Source: G963677445 sp963678275
Lineage (GTDB): Bacteria; Bacteroidota; Ignavibacteria; Ignavibacteriales; Melioribacteraceae
Reading direction: 5' to 3'
Length of the DNA: 64,000 nt
Assembly: GCA_963678275.1 (NCBI GenBank)
Contig: OY782765.1
Span: forward strand, 1,116,001-1,180,000
Shown: positions 55,581 to 64,000 of the stretch, one piece after another
Numbering within the stretch: position 1 is the stretch's first letter
How the letters are laid out: the number at the start of each line of letters is the position of its first letter
Position numbers and translations under genes: made by a program
Notes under the pieces: generated by a model
The model's input: only the letters and a program-made list of their open reading frames with translations
What the model was told of the DNA's origin: nothing
The model's database searches: none

Positions 55581-57299
55581 TTAATCTTTGATTTCCAACC
55601 CGGACAGCAAACGATGCAGGTGCGACCGGTTAATACCAAGAATTTCGGCAGCTTCCGATTTTGAGGCACATTGTTTCAAAACTTTTCTGATGTAATTTTT
55701 TCGAAATTCTTTTTCAGCCTCATTTAAAGGCCTTATTCCTTTATCAGATTCGAATGATTTTTTGTCGGGCACAAGTTCATCAGGAAGATCCCCGATAGCG
55801 ATAATATTACTCTGCGCGAGGACAACACACCGCTGAACCACATTTTCAAGTTCCCTGATATTTCCGGGCCAGTCGTAGTCCTCAAGCGCTCCGGTCACCT
55901 CATCTGAAAATGTAAAAAGATTTTCTTCCGAATATTTAGTAAGAAAGTGCTCGGCCAGTTCTTCAATATCCTCTTTTCTATCCCTGAGCGGCGGCAGGGT
56001 AATTTCAATAACCTTCAGACGATAATAAAGGTCCTCACGAAAATCACCTTCGGAAATAAGTTCATTGATATTTTTATTTGTCGCAGCGATAAAGCGGACA
56101 TCGATTTTTTTTGGTAGCACACTGCCGAGTCTCTGAATTTCTTTTGTCTGAATAACCGTAAGAAGCTTTGTCTGCAGATTTACCGGCATTTCACCAATCT
56201 CATCGAGAAAAATAGTACCGCTGTCAGCCGCTTCAAGTCTGCCCGGTTTCGCGCAGACAGCCCCTGTATAAGCTCCCTTCTCATAACCGAAGAGCTCTGA
56301 TTCGAGCAAATCAGCAGGTATGGCGCCGCAATTTATCGACACAAAAGGACTATCCTTTCTTTTGCTGTTTTTATGAATAGTTTCGGCGAGCAAATCTTTA
56401 CCGGTTCCATTTTCACCAAGTAAGAGTACATTCACATCAGTATCGGCAACTCTGGAAGATAACCTCAGAACATCATAAAGTTTTCCTGATGATCCGACAA
56501 TTGATGAGCAGTTAAATATCTTCCGCAGCTCTTTCATTCTTCTTGCCGAAAAATTAAAAGTTGAGCTCCTGAGTTCTGTCAGCTCAATGGAAATACTTAA
56601 ACTTCTTACGACCTGTTTTGAAAATGAGATCAGGAATGTTAGTTCCGATTCCTTAAATTTATTATTTTTATCTTTTCTCGCGGCGTATAATACTCCGAGG
56701 AGTTTGGAATTTCTAATCAGGGGTATGCAAAGTAAATTTCTTAATTCCAGTCCGGTAACGCTTGATTTCTTAATTATAAAATCCTCATTTATCTCCTTCT
56801 CGCGGGATTCTCCCGAAAGATTAATCTGAGTATTTTCAATAACATTCCGACAAATATCGAGTGTGCTTTTTTCCGCGTTTGTATCCGGATCGTAAGAAAT
56901 TATTTCATCAACCCGGCCATCGGCTGTTGTCAAAACTATAATACCATCATCAGCTTTAATTTCACGGGTAATAATTTTTAACGCAATCTGTAAAAGTTCA
57001 TATTTATCCTTGTCAGCCGATAGAATTATTCCTGAGGAATAAAGAGATTCACACCGTTTTTTCTCTTCTTCAAGTATCTTGATCCTGTCTGTCAGATGTT
57101 CCGTTTCCGTCATTCCCGAGTCTCTTTCAGCAGATACAGATCTCAGAAACCCAAGAATTTTTATAAATATTTCATTCTGGACTTTTCTTATTTCGCTAAG
57201 ATTCTCCAGGGAATTCAGGGATAGAAAATCATTAGTTAATATTCGGATATAATTATCGATTTTATCTTTCAGTTTTTCGACGTCATGATCTTTTGCCAT
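55581..57299 (-). CDS. Sigma-54-dependent activator with GAF sensor and Fis-type HTH
   Basis: 572 aa from the ATG at 57299; an in-frame ATG at 57320 lies deeper in the upstream gene. Residues 1-90 are coiled-coil, and 95-240 form a GAF domain. The AAA+ sigma-54 interaction domain follows, with Walker A GENGTGKD (near 295), the sigma-54 contact loop ESELFGYEKGAYTGA (near 336) and Walker B TIFLDEIGEMP. It ends with a Fis-type helix-turn-helix (KSEAAEILGINRSHLHRLL). Family role: opens sigma-54 promoters. There is no receiver domain. Its start overlaps the transmembrane kinase gene by 17 nt, so the kinase is the natural upstream input. Confidence 0.93.
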   Translation of the reverse strand: MAKDHDVEKLKDKIDNYIRILTNDFLSLNSLENLSEIRKVQNEIFIKILGFLRSVSAERDSGMTETEHLTDRIKILEEEKKRCESLYSSGIILSADKDKYELLQIALKIITREIKADDGIIVLTTADGRVDEIISYDPDTNAEKSTLDICRNVIENTQINLSGESREKEINEDFIIKKSSVTGLELRNLLCIPLIRNSKLLGVLYAARKDKNNKFKESELTFLISFSKQVVRSLSISIELTELRSSTFNFSARRMKELRKIFNCSSIVGSSGKLYDVLRLSSRVADTDVNVLLLGENGTGKDLLAETIHKNSKRKDSPFVSINCGAIPADLLESELFGYEKGAYTGAVCAKPGRLEAADSGTIFLDEIGEMPVNLQTKLLTVIQTKEIQRLGSVLPKKIDVRFIAATNKNINELISEGDFREDLYYRLKVIEITLPPLRDRKEDIEELAEHFLTKYSEENLFTFSDEVTGALEDYDWPGNIRELENVVQRCVVLAQSNIIAIGDLPDELVPDKKSFESDKGIRPLNEAEKEFRKNYIRKVLKQCASKSEAAEILGINRSHLHRLLSGLEIKD

Positions 57300-60200
57300 T
57301 GATTGCCTTTTCCAGTTCATTAACTATTTCATCAGCCGATTGATACCTGTCCGCAGGATTTTTGGAAAGCATTTTTTTAATTATAACATCTATTTCATTC
57401 GAAATCAAGCGGTTTTTAAGGAAAACCGGGGCAGGTTCGTTATTAAATATAGAATGAATAACTGATATTTCATTTTCGCCTTTAAATGGCAATTCGGATG
57501 TTGCCATCTCATAAAAAACAACTCCGAGTGAAAAGATATCCGCCCTTTTATCAATCCCGGTTCCCGTTACCTGCTCAGGCGGCATATATCCTATAGTACC
57601 GATTGCCGTACCGAGTGTTGTCATTTTGCTTACTAAAGGAGCTTTTGACAATCCAAAATCCATTATCCTTATATTTCCCACGGAATCAAACATAATATTC
57701 CCGCTTTTCAGATCTCTGTGGATGCACCGGGAACGGTGTATTTCAGCGAGACCGCCGGTTATCTGCAACGCAATTTCAGCAAATTTTTCCATACTTAAAG
57801 GATGATGTTTCTCAATAAACTCAAGAAGAGTTCCTCCGGCAAGATACTCCATAGCGAGAAACACATAATCTCTTGTTTCCCCTATTTCCTCAACTTTAAT
57901 TATATTGGGATGATTAAAAGAAACAAGAATTTTACCTTCATTCAGCAGCCTTTTCCTGTTGATTTCATCATTCAACAGCTCTGGATTTAAAACTTTAACC
58001 GCGGTATATTTTTTCATGCCGGTATCGTATGCCTTATAAACTATCCCCATGCCTCCTTTACCTATTATATCCAGCAGTTTATATTGCGCTATATATTTAC
58101 TCTCGCGGTAGCTGGTTATGCGGGCTCCGATAAATAAAAGAAGAGATGTTGAAATCAAAAATATTGACCAGGTTTTAATGGTCTGACTCAGTAATGTTTC
58201 CAGAATATATAAATGAAGTGATATCAGGTAAATCATTATCAAGAAAATGTAAAAAAGCGGATTTTTTAAAATTCTGAATATTTTTTTCTTTCGAAGAATC
58301 AGAAATAACATCAACTGGAAAATGATAAGTGGTACGGTTTTCAGAAGCTCAAAACGGGGCTCGGCAAGAAGCAGGGTCCTCCTTATTGATTCAACTGCTG
58401 AACTGAAATAAAAATGAAAAGCTCCCGATTCGTAAATTTCTTTTTTATCAGACTCCTGATCGGGAGTTAATTCCTTAACTACTCCCGAGGGAAATTCAAC
58501 TCTGATTTTATCTTTCGGTTTAAGAGGACAAAGCATAACACATGTATTATCTTTTTCTGTCATCGGCGGACATCCCGATCCGACAGTAATTGATGAGATT
58601 ATTTCACCCTCCCCATCAATTGTTGAGATTACAGAGCCTTTTCCACTCCTGGCGCTTTTATCACAAAATAAGTTTATAGCTGTTCCTCTTTTATTAAAAA
58701 GATTGTTCCTGAATAAAGCTGCCCGTAATCCTTTTCCGAATGCCCTCTGTGAACTGCCGAAAAAAATATCTATATCACCATCAGAGTCAAAATCGGAAAA
58801 TGACGGATTCCCCCTGAAATTTAGTCCGGTAAAGCTGCTGATCTCAGTAAATTTTTCACCATTCAAATTCAGGAATAATTTGGAACCGGCGAAAAGATCA
58901 ATATAACCATCGTTATTAAAATCCGCCGCTCCCATAATACCATTTACCGGTGAATTGTGGCTGAACCGAATATCAAGAGCAGTCTCTTTCGAGACCTCTT
59001 TGAAATCGGAATCGCCACTGTTTTTGAATAACATCACACCATACTTATTACTGTAGAAGAATATATCGGGCCGCAGATCATTATTATAATCTGCCACAAG
59101 AGCGGAATATAGAAGCCAGGAAACATCGCTTCGGAAAACCTCGGGCAATTCAGCAATAAATTTATTTTCACCCTGGTTGATAAACAGCAGAGCATGTCCC
59201 CCTTCTGCGGGGAACTTAAAGGGTATTAAAATATCGGGCAGCCTGTCACTATTAAAGTCTGAAAATACAGCCCCGGGCGAAACACAGCCATCCGGTTTGA
59301 TTATCCCCGATTCTCGAAACCTGTCAATGAAGATTCCGCATCCGTTATTAATAAACAAGTAATCTTTATCTCCCGGGGCCGAAAAATAAAGATCGGTATA
59401 GCCATCATTATTCAGATCAATCAGTTTTGCAGAGCAGTCTCCCTGCGGCACAGGGCTGAATTTAAGTCCGCTTTTTTTTGTAAAATCAATAAATTCACCA
59501 TTGCCCATCCCCAATAGAAGCCGGAAATTCTCATAAGAACTGTAGTAGAAAACATCTTCATTTCCATCATTATTAACGTCACCAAAAGTTATCAGGCGTG
59601 CCCTGTCTTTAATATTAAGGGGCATATTCTGCTCTACAAACACAGATGAATTATTTATATAATACCGGGAAGGGCCAAAATCATTCTGAACGAGCAGATC
59701 GGGATCATTATCATTATCCGCGTCAAAAAAATGTCCGCAGATGCCATTTTCCCTCAGACCGACCTTTGAAGTGACATTTGAAAAGGAAAATCCCATTGAC
59801 AACGAATTGGTATAAATTCCCTCATCCCCGGTAAGCCATAAGTTTACTTTTCCATCTTCTCCGATAGCCGGACTCAGATCACTAATATTATCGCTGACTT
59901 CATCAAAAAGATTTTTTTCCCTCCACTCTCCGTTGTTATATTCCAATAATACGGAACCTGTTCCGGCTATCCAGCCTTTGGATGAATCGCAGAATTTCAC
60001 AACCTGGAAATCAGAATAAACCGGGCTTGGATATTCCACCCATTTTTCACCGTTAAATTTTAATATTGTTCCCTCCAAGCCTGCTGCCCATGCTAAAGAA
60101 TCGGGAAGAATAAATACAGAGTTCAGGGTATTTTTTACCGGAGAACCTGCCTCGCTCCAATGATTATTATTATAGATGAGAATTCGCCCCTCTTTTCCGA

Positions 60201-60834
60201 CGGCAAAACCAAAGTCGTGATTTAAAAACCGGACTGAGTTAAGGTCTCCCCGCATAAGCTCCCTCTTTTTCCCTTTTTTCTCGATTTTATCCGGGTATTT
60301 ATGGCTCCATTTGTTTCCGTCAAAAAAAAGGATATTACCCTGCTGGCCAACCATCCACGCGGTCCCGTCATCAAAAACAAACCAGGATTTGTACATCACA
60401 AAATCGGTTTCATCCCACATAATTTCCGGGAGCTTAATCTCAATTCGTTTATCACCTGTAAAAGAATAATGGCGGGGACGGTAAAATCCGTGATGGGTCT
60501 CATGTATGAGATACCAGATCGTGCTGTCATTATATCGGGTTATGAGCGGATAATCTGAATAATCATGTTCGAAAATCGCGCTCCAAGAAGTGCTGTCAAG
60601 TTTCATTACATGCCCTTTTATCTCTCCCCTGCCTCTGCTGATCGCGTAACCTTCATCTGTTGAATCGATAAGTATCTTTGCCCCTAATTGTTGATCGGCC
60701 TGCTTATACCAGACTTCGTATCCTTTTTCAGAATCGTAACCGGAGGAGGGCAGTTTATTACTATCAGCGCAGGAAAAGAAAAAAATAAAACAGACCACCA
60801 GGAAAAACATCTTATGTTGTATTGAAGCCGGCAT
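57283..60834 (-). CDS. Transmembrane Ser/Thr protein kinase with FG-GAP propeller sensor
   Basis: 1183 aa. The N-terminus is a lipobox-like segment (FIFFFSCADS), so it may be lipidated or a signal anchor. Residues 30-340 are a Ycf48-like propeller. Residues 365-700 carry seven DxDxDxxxD calcium-type motifs (DADNDNDPD, DVNNDGNED, DLNNDGYTD, DFNSDRLPD, DYNNDLRPD, DFNNDGYID, DFDSDGDID) of an FG-GAP/VCBS propeller. Residues 715-785 are an ASPIC/UnbV-like domain. Three membrane helices lie at about 835-905, then a complete Hanks-type kinase: GKGGMGIVY (near 926), VAI-type Lys in AVKVL, HRDLKSGN (near 1038), DFGLS and the APE-like PPE. Its 3' end overlaps the sigma-54 activator gene. The ligand is unknown. 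Confidence 0.93.
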   Translation of the reverse strand: MPASIQHKMFFLVVCFIFFFSCADSNKLPSSGYDSEKGYEVWYKQADQQLGAKILIDSTDEGYAISRGRGEIKGHVMKLDSTSWSAIFEHDYSDYPLITRYNDSTIWYLIHETHHGFYRPRHYSFTGDKRIEIKLPEIMWDETDFVMYKSWFVFDDGTAWMVGQQGNILFFDGNKWSHKYPDKIEKKGKKRELMRGDLNSVRFLNHDFGFAVGKEGRILIYNNNHWSEAGSPVKNTLNSVFILPDSLAWAAGLEGTILKFNGEKWVEYPSPVYSDFQVVKFCDSSKGWIAGTGSVLLEYNNGEWREKNLFDEVSDNISDLSPAIGEDGKVNLWLTGDEGIYTNSLSMGFSFSNVTSKVGLRENGICGHFFDADNDNDPDLLVQNDFGPSRYYINNSSVFVEQNMPLNIKDRARLITFGDVNNDGNEDVFYYSSYENFRLLLGMGNGEFIDFTKKSGLKFSPVPQGDCSAKLIDLNNDGYTDLYFSAPGDKDYLFINNGCGIFIDRFRESGIIKPDGCVSPGAVFSDFNSDRLPDILIPFKFPAEGGHALLFINQGENKFIAELPEVFRSDVSWLLYSALVADYNNDLRPDIFFYSNKYGVMLFKNSGDSDFKEVSKETALDIRFSHNSPVNGIMGAADFNNDGYIDLFAGSKLFLNLNGEKFTEISSFTGLNFRGNPSFSDFDSDGDIDIFFGSSQRAFGKGLRAALFRNNLFNKRGTAINLFCDKSARSGKGSVISTIDGEGEIISSITVGSGCPPMTEKDNTCVMLCPLKPKDKIRVEFPSGVVKELTPDQESDKKEIYESGAFHFYFSSAVESIRRTLLLAEPRFELLKTVPLIIFQLMLFLILRKKKIFRILKNPLFYIFLIMIYLISLHLYILETLLSQTIKTWSIFLISTSLLLFIGARITSYRESKYIAQYKLLDIIGKGGMGIVYKAYDTGMKKYTAVKVLNPELLNDEINRKRLLNEGKILVSFNHPNIIKVEEIGETRDYVFLAMEYLAGGTLLEFIEKHHPLSMEKFAEIALQITGGLAEIHRSRCIHRDLKSGNIMFDSVGNIRIMDFGLSKAPLVSKMTTLGTAIGTIGYMPPEQVTGTGIDKRADIFSLGVVFYEMATSELPFKGENEISVIHSIFNNEPAPVFLKNRLISNEIDVIIKKMLSKNPADRYQSADEIVNELEKAINGKRS

Positions 60835-60982
60835 AAGTTATTAAAGTATCTCTGAAGTGACAGTTTTTACAAATATAATCAGATCATTTTAATATGACAA
60901 AATTATCCGGATAATAAAGGATTCGATTTTATTTTGTTAATTTCATTCTCCGGTCAGGCTTTGATTATTTTTGATCAGGTTG

Positions 60983-62092
60983 TCAGTATCGTAATTCAAT
61001 AGCAATTTCAAATCGGCTGTCATCTCTGCCGGCTTCATCCGGATAATTCAAAGCGTCATAATCGATAATCAGTTTGCTTCCTCCCGCAAAGCGATAGGCC
61101 GCGCCGGTTATATATCTGTCTGCCGACTCAATATAATCAGGAAAATGGCTCCGGAATTTATCATATCTTCCAAACAAACTGAAAGAAGAGCAGAGTATCT
61201 TCCACTCATAAAACAGGGAGTATCCATCCTGATCGCGCGACTTATATTCGATATCGTTAATAACCGCGCTCCCCCCGTAATTGCCTTCCCCGGTGTAATA
61301 CTGACCGGTAAGAATTAACTGCTCTGATTCAAAAGAAATAAAAGCTGAGCCATAGTTCCAGTCGGGAGAGGATTCAATGTTTCCCTTGCCATAAGAACCA
61401 TGTCCGGTAATCTGCAAACCGGGAATCAGATCAGGCAAGGGCCTGATTGTCACTCTTCCTTCAATACTTTTATTCAAATTCTTTTCGAGCGCGTGGTATC
61501 CCCCGCCGTTAAAAATACCGAGCGCCATGCTGCCATATCGGCCGGCATAACTTTTGTTTACCTTCTTTTTATAGGAATCGGGCATCTCACCGCCAAAATA
61601 GGACATGAACACAAGACCGAAATCGGCCGAACTCACAACTTTATTTATGTCAAGAAACATCGGTCCTTCAACACGATAATCATTTATATGCTGTTCAAAA
61701 TCAATCCAGGGAAGGTGGACAAGTCCCGCTTCAACATGAGGTTTATGGAAGAATCCGAAATCGGGTATCGATGCTTTCAGATAGAGATATTTTAATCTCA
61801 TCTCAATATCCCCTTCGCCATCCCCCTCTTTGTCGGTTGTTATATCAGTTGTAATTCTTCCCGAAAAAATTTTATTAATTTTCTTCTTAATATTAACATA
61901 TCCCCGTTTCAGAGTGAATTTGTTATATTTGTCCCCTTCCTTTTCACCATTAAGCCATGATAAAAACCATTGCATATCAATTGAGAGGTCCGAAAATATT
62001 TTTTCCTGTAGATCCCTGTTTTGGGCGTCAACCGGCAAAGGATTCCATAATCCGATTATTAATGCCAGACAAACAAATATTTTACCATTCAT
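60983..62092 (-). CDS. Porin-like outer-membrane protein
   Basis: 369 aa. The signal peptide ends near residue 23 (VDA-Q). The barrel pattern is clear: KFTLKRGYVNIKKKINKIFSGRITTDI, FGFFHKPHVEAGLVHLPW, LYYTGEGNYGG-like loops and a C-terminal FEIAIELRY with a terminal aromatic residue. It resembles the phosphate-selective or general porin type found in this group, without a recognised substrate motif. It lies 148 bp upstream of the kinase gene on the same strand, so the two may or may not share a transcript. A role as the kinase's outer-membrane partner is speculation. Confidence 0.8.
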   Translation of the reverse strand: MNGKIFVCLALIIGLWNPLPVDAQNRDLQEKIFSDLSIDMQWFLSWLNGEKEGDKYNKFTLKRGYVNIKKKINKIFSGRITTDITTDKEGDGEGDIEMRLKYLYLKASIPDFGFFHKPHVEAGLVHLPWIDFEQHINDYRVEGPMFLDINKVVSSADFGLVFMSYFGGEMPDSYKKKVNKSYAGRYGSMALGIFNGGGYHALEKNLNKSIEGRVTIRPLPDLIPGLQITGHGSYGKGNIESSPDWNYGSAFISFESEQLILTGQYYTGEGNYGGSAVINDIEYKSRDQDGYSLFYEWKILCSSFSLFGRYDKFRSHFPDYIESADRYITGAAYRFAGGSKLIIDYDALNYPDEAGRDDSRFEIAIELRY

Positions 62093-62397
62093 AATTTATC
62101 CTGTTTTTTCTCTCATTCCTGCGCAAATATCGATATAAAAATTTAAATGATAAAGGTTTTAATTTATTTCCTGAGACAATTATCTCCTTTACCTTGATAA
62201 ATATTATTTTTACTCAGTTTCCGGGAGTATAAACAGGTTAAAATGTTATGATTATTTTATGCTATAAAAACACTTCATTTTTTGTTTTCGATCAGCAAAA
62301 AAAAATATGCGGGATTATTGACGAATAGAATATGTGATAATTCCCTAAGCTTTCAAAGCCGGAACCATTAAGGAATAACAAAAGAAATAATCATAAT

Positions 62398-62455
62398 TTT
62401 AATCGTAATCGTAATCGTAATCATAATCCTTTTTTCGGGTACGATTACGACTCGT
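62398..62455. repeat. TAATCG hexamer repeats and complement
   Basis: Four TAATCG-type units, then CATAATCC, a T-run and CGGGTACGATTACGACTCG, which carries the complementary CGATTACGA. The same mix occurs at 18603-18650 and, as GTACTC/GAGAAC variants, at 17218-17335. Confidence 0.65.
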
Positions 62456-62642
62456 TTTTATTAACCTGATAAATTCATTATTCTGCCATTTAAAGCAAAT
62501 ATATTATTGTTAAGTTCTCTAAATTTTCCCCAGGCAAAGCTGAGGAAAACGCCCCAAAGGGGAAAAGTTCCCTTGCAAAACGGGAGGCGATTTATTCAAT
62601 AAGAAGTTAAATTATACGCAAATTGGTAAGAGATTTATCAAT

Positions 62643-62858
62643 AAGTAGAAAGTTTTATTGCCAGGTACAAGTTTCGTAGTTACTCGAGGTGTGTCCTCCC
62701 CCGTCAATGAAGAAGAGTCCGCCGCGGCGGACCACTCCCTTGCTTGCATCCCCATGGGGCCGGCGGGGTACATTTTGATTGCTCGGGATTATCGATAAAT
62801 ATCCCCCGCCGGAGGGGGTGGATTCAAAGTGTTTTTCTTTGAAGACGGGGGAGGACTA
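62643..62858. repeat. Modular four-stem hairpin element, copy E
   Basis: Outer arms GTCCTCCCCCGTC (62693-62705) and GACGGGGGAGGAC (62844-62856). The left side hairpin is GTCCGCC / GGCGGAC and the right one TTCAAAG / CTTTGAA. The leader is as in copies A and D. Confidence 0.85.
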
Positions 62859-62913
62859 TCCTTGAGCTGATCGATAACTTTTCTTTTTCTGACTCCATCG
62901 GCTTATTGATTTA

Positions 62914-63018
62914 GAATCGCGGCCTGTCTAGCGGCAACATGTTATTGGCGGGCTTTTTGACAAATTTTGCTCCCCGGATTATCCTCAACATGTTGGCGTT
63001 AGTTTGGTGGTAAGAGCG
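62914..63018. repeat. AACATGTT repeat, copy 5
   Basis: Full-length copy following hairpin copy E at the same distance and in the same order as in 8155-8475, so the two elements travel or were duplicated as one block of about 370 bp. Confidence 0.75.
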
Positions 63019-63120
63019 TAAACCCGCGACTACCAGATATCGGTTATTGCCATGGGAAAAATTTACATTTACATAGACTGATAAATTTCGTATAATTGTA
63101 TTCTGTTTTTTGAACGACTT

Positions 63121-63205
63121 GCCGAAGTGGCGGAATTGGTAGACGCGCCAGACTCAAAATCTGGTATGGGTTAACCATGTGCCGGTTCGAGTCCGGCCTT
63201 CGGTA
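63121..63205 (+). tRNA. tRNA-Leu(CAA)
   Basis: 85 nt without an encoded CCA. The acceptor stem GCCGAAG pairs with CTTCGGT (first pair G-U), discriminator A. The D-arm contains GGAATTGGTAGAC. The anticodon stem CCAGA / TCTGG holds loop CTCAAAA, giving anticodon CAA (reads UUG). The long variable arm (ATGGGTTAACCAT) marks a class II tRNA. The T-arm is GCCGG TTCGAGT CCGGC. Confidence 0.95.
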
Positions 63206-63641
63206 CTGCTTTCAAACTTTAGAGGGACTATACTGACTTTTGTTGATATAATCAGGTCATTGACACCCAAATTTTTTCTTCCGGATTAATTAGATATTCT
63301 GCTACAAAAACCAAGTGCAAAATTATTAAGGCGCAATATTTGGATCAGGCGATTATAAGAATCATATAACTTTCGACATATCAGACACTATGATAATTGA
63401 AGCGCTTTTAAAAATATTTAATTTAATAAAAGCACACCCGCCTTTGGAAGGATAGACACACTTCTTTTGATACTCCTGACCTGCTGTAAACTTTACCGAA
63501 TGTTTACTGATTAAAATAAATTAACATTATAAGATTATTCCCGTCATCTCAGGTGGGTACAGTATAATCACAACATAAGACTTTTTAACTCCCCCCATAA
63601 ATTCGATATTTTTTTTTGAAAATATTATAAGTTAAGAATAA
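63206..63641. other. AT-rich spacer after tRNA-Leu
   Basis: About 436 bp before the open frame of the Rhs fragment. No gene, terminator or member of the repeat families is visible. Confidence 0.5.
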
Positions 63642-64000
63642 AGAAGAAAGACGGGTACGGAAGGCGGCAATATCGGCAGAGTGGAATGTAACTGGCAGGA
63701 TGAATGGTATAATGGAGAGCCTGTATGGACAAGAACCGATGATCGCTTTTACTACATAAAAGACCACCTTGGCTCAATAAGGCTTACAATAGAAGATGAT
63801 GGTTCTCTCTTTGCCGCGCAGGATTATGATCCCTGGGGCAAAATAACCCGCTCATGGAACCCCTCCACCCCTTATGAGAAATTCAAGTTTACCGGCAAGG
63901 AACTTGACTCAGAAACTGATTATCATTACTTTGCCTGTCCGCCGCATATGAAATTGTTGAGGCGGCATTATCCAATAGTGATTTACATTTTCGTTGATAG
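63642..64000 (+). pseudogene. Rhs-repeat-associated core fragment, 5'-truncated
   Basis: The frame opens after a TAA at 63639-63641 and runs off the right edge. It reads FYYIKDHLGSIRLTI, then AAQDYDPWGKI and FKFTGKELDSETDYHYFA, the hallmark of the Rhs core domain. Here the usual GARYYD continuation is replaced by CPPHMKLLRRHY. No plausible start codon with a ribosome site precedes the homologous part, and the expected thousands of upstream bases are absent. It is therefore a detached piece, such as those left by recombination in Rhs/toxin loci. Whether the right side continues as a toxin or another remnant lies outside the window. Confidence 0.75.

Larger units (their letters stand above)
62093..63120. 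other. Repeat-rich spacer upstream of tRNA-Leu
   Basis: 1028 bp without a gene. Contains the 55-bp dispersed repeat (62345-62399), TAATCG repeats (62400-62424), the TTTTCCCCAGGC module (about 62519-62570), an AATTATACGC motif (about 62604), hairpin copy E and an AACATGTT copy. Confidence 0.65.

Noticed and set aside
63206..63641. Attachment site or integrase after tRNA-Leu
   Set aside because: No repeat of the tRNA 3' end and no integrase gene could be seen within the window.

Overview
The window reads like one chromosome segment of an AT-rich, didermic bacterium of the Bacteroidota/Chlorobiota-Ignavibacteriota-Calditrichota (FCB) side of the tree. Reasons: three secreted proteins end in a type IX secretion (T9SS) sorting domain with the NPFNP signature (3378-5777, 22229-24820, 41180-44152). 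There are many large signal-peptide proteins built of beta-propeller repeats, outer-membrane barrels, a LolA-like lipoprotein system, and at least one promoter-like site that fits the Bacteroidota -33/-7 pattern. The exact taxon cannot be fixed from sequence alone.

Layout. 1-12950: a partial giant secreted protein, a Ycf48-like propeller with T9SS tail, a GH172-type (DUF2961) glycosidase, a repeat-filled spacer, an M48 lipoprotein protease, SufE and a sortilin-like propeller. 13032-24820: a small secreted protein, an EAL-like/HDOD signalling protein, a 3.7-kb non-coding repeat block with a tandem array, then secreted or lipoprotein genes. 25471-31023: a TetR-led operon with outer-membrane protein, ABC ATPase, two FtsX/LolC-type permeases and a LolA-like protein. 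31024-33094: more repeats. 33095-44152 (minus): papain-like protease, caspase-like protein, two unknown envelope proteins and a subtilase.

44737-52585 (plus) is the most interesting block: a small membrane protein, a receiver-PP2C phosphatase (SiaA-like), a SiaB-like kinase, a SiaC-like phosphoprotein, an 82-aa coiled coil, a TPR protein with three CbbX-type AAA+ modules, an apparently GTPase-dead FtsZ-like protein and a DinB-fold protein. The usual output of a Sia module is a diguanylate cyclase. None is present here, and the AAA+/FtsZ-like pair sits in that position. This is my best candidate for an undescribed system.

52659-62092 (minus): a PQQ-type propeller, a truncated receiver remnant, a sigma-54 activator, a transmembrane Ser/Thr kinase with a seven-motif FG-GAP sensor, and a porin-like barrel. 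62093-64000: repeats, tRNA-Leu(CAA) and a damaged Rhs fragment.

Most of the larger gene-free gaps hold a shared set of non-coding repeats made of nested hairpins. In several families the stem sequences differ between copies while pairing is kept, which points to selection or mobility at the level of structure.
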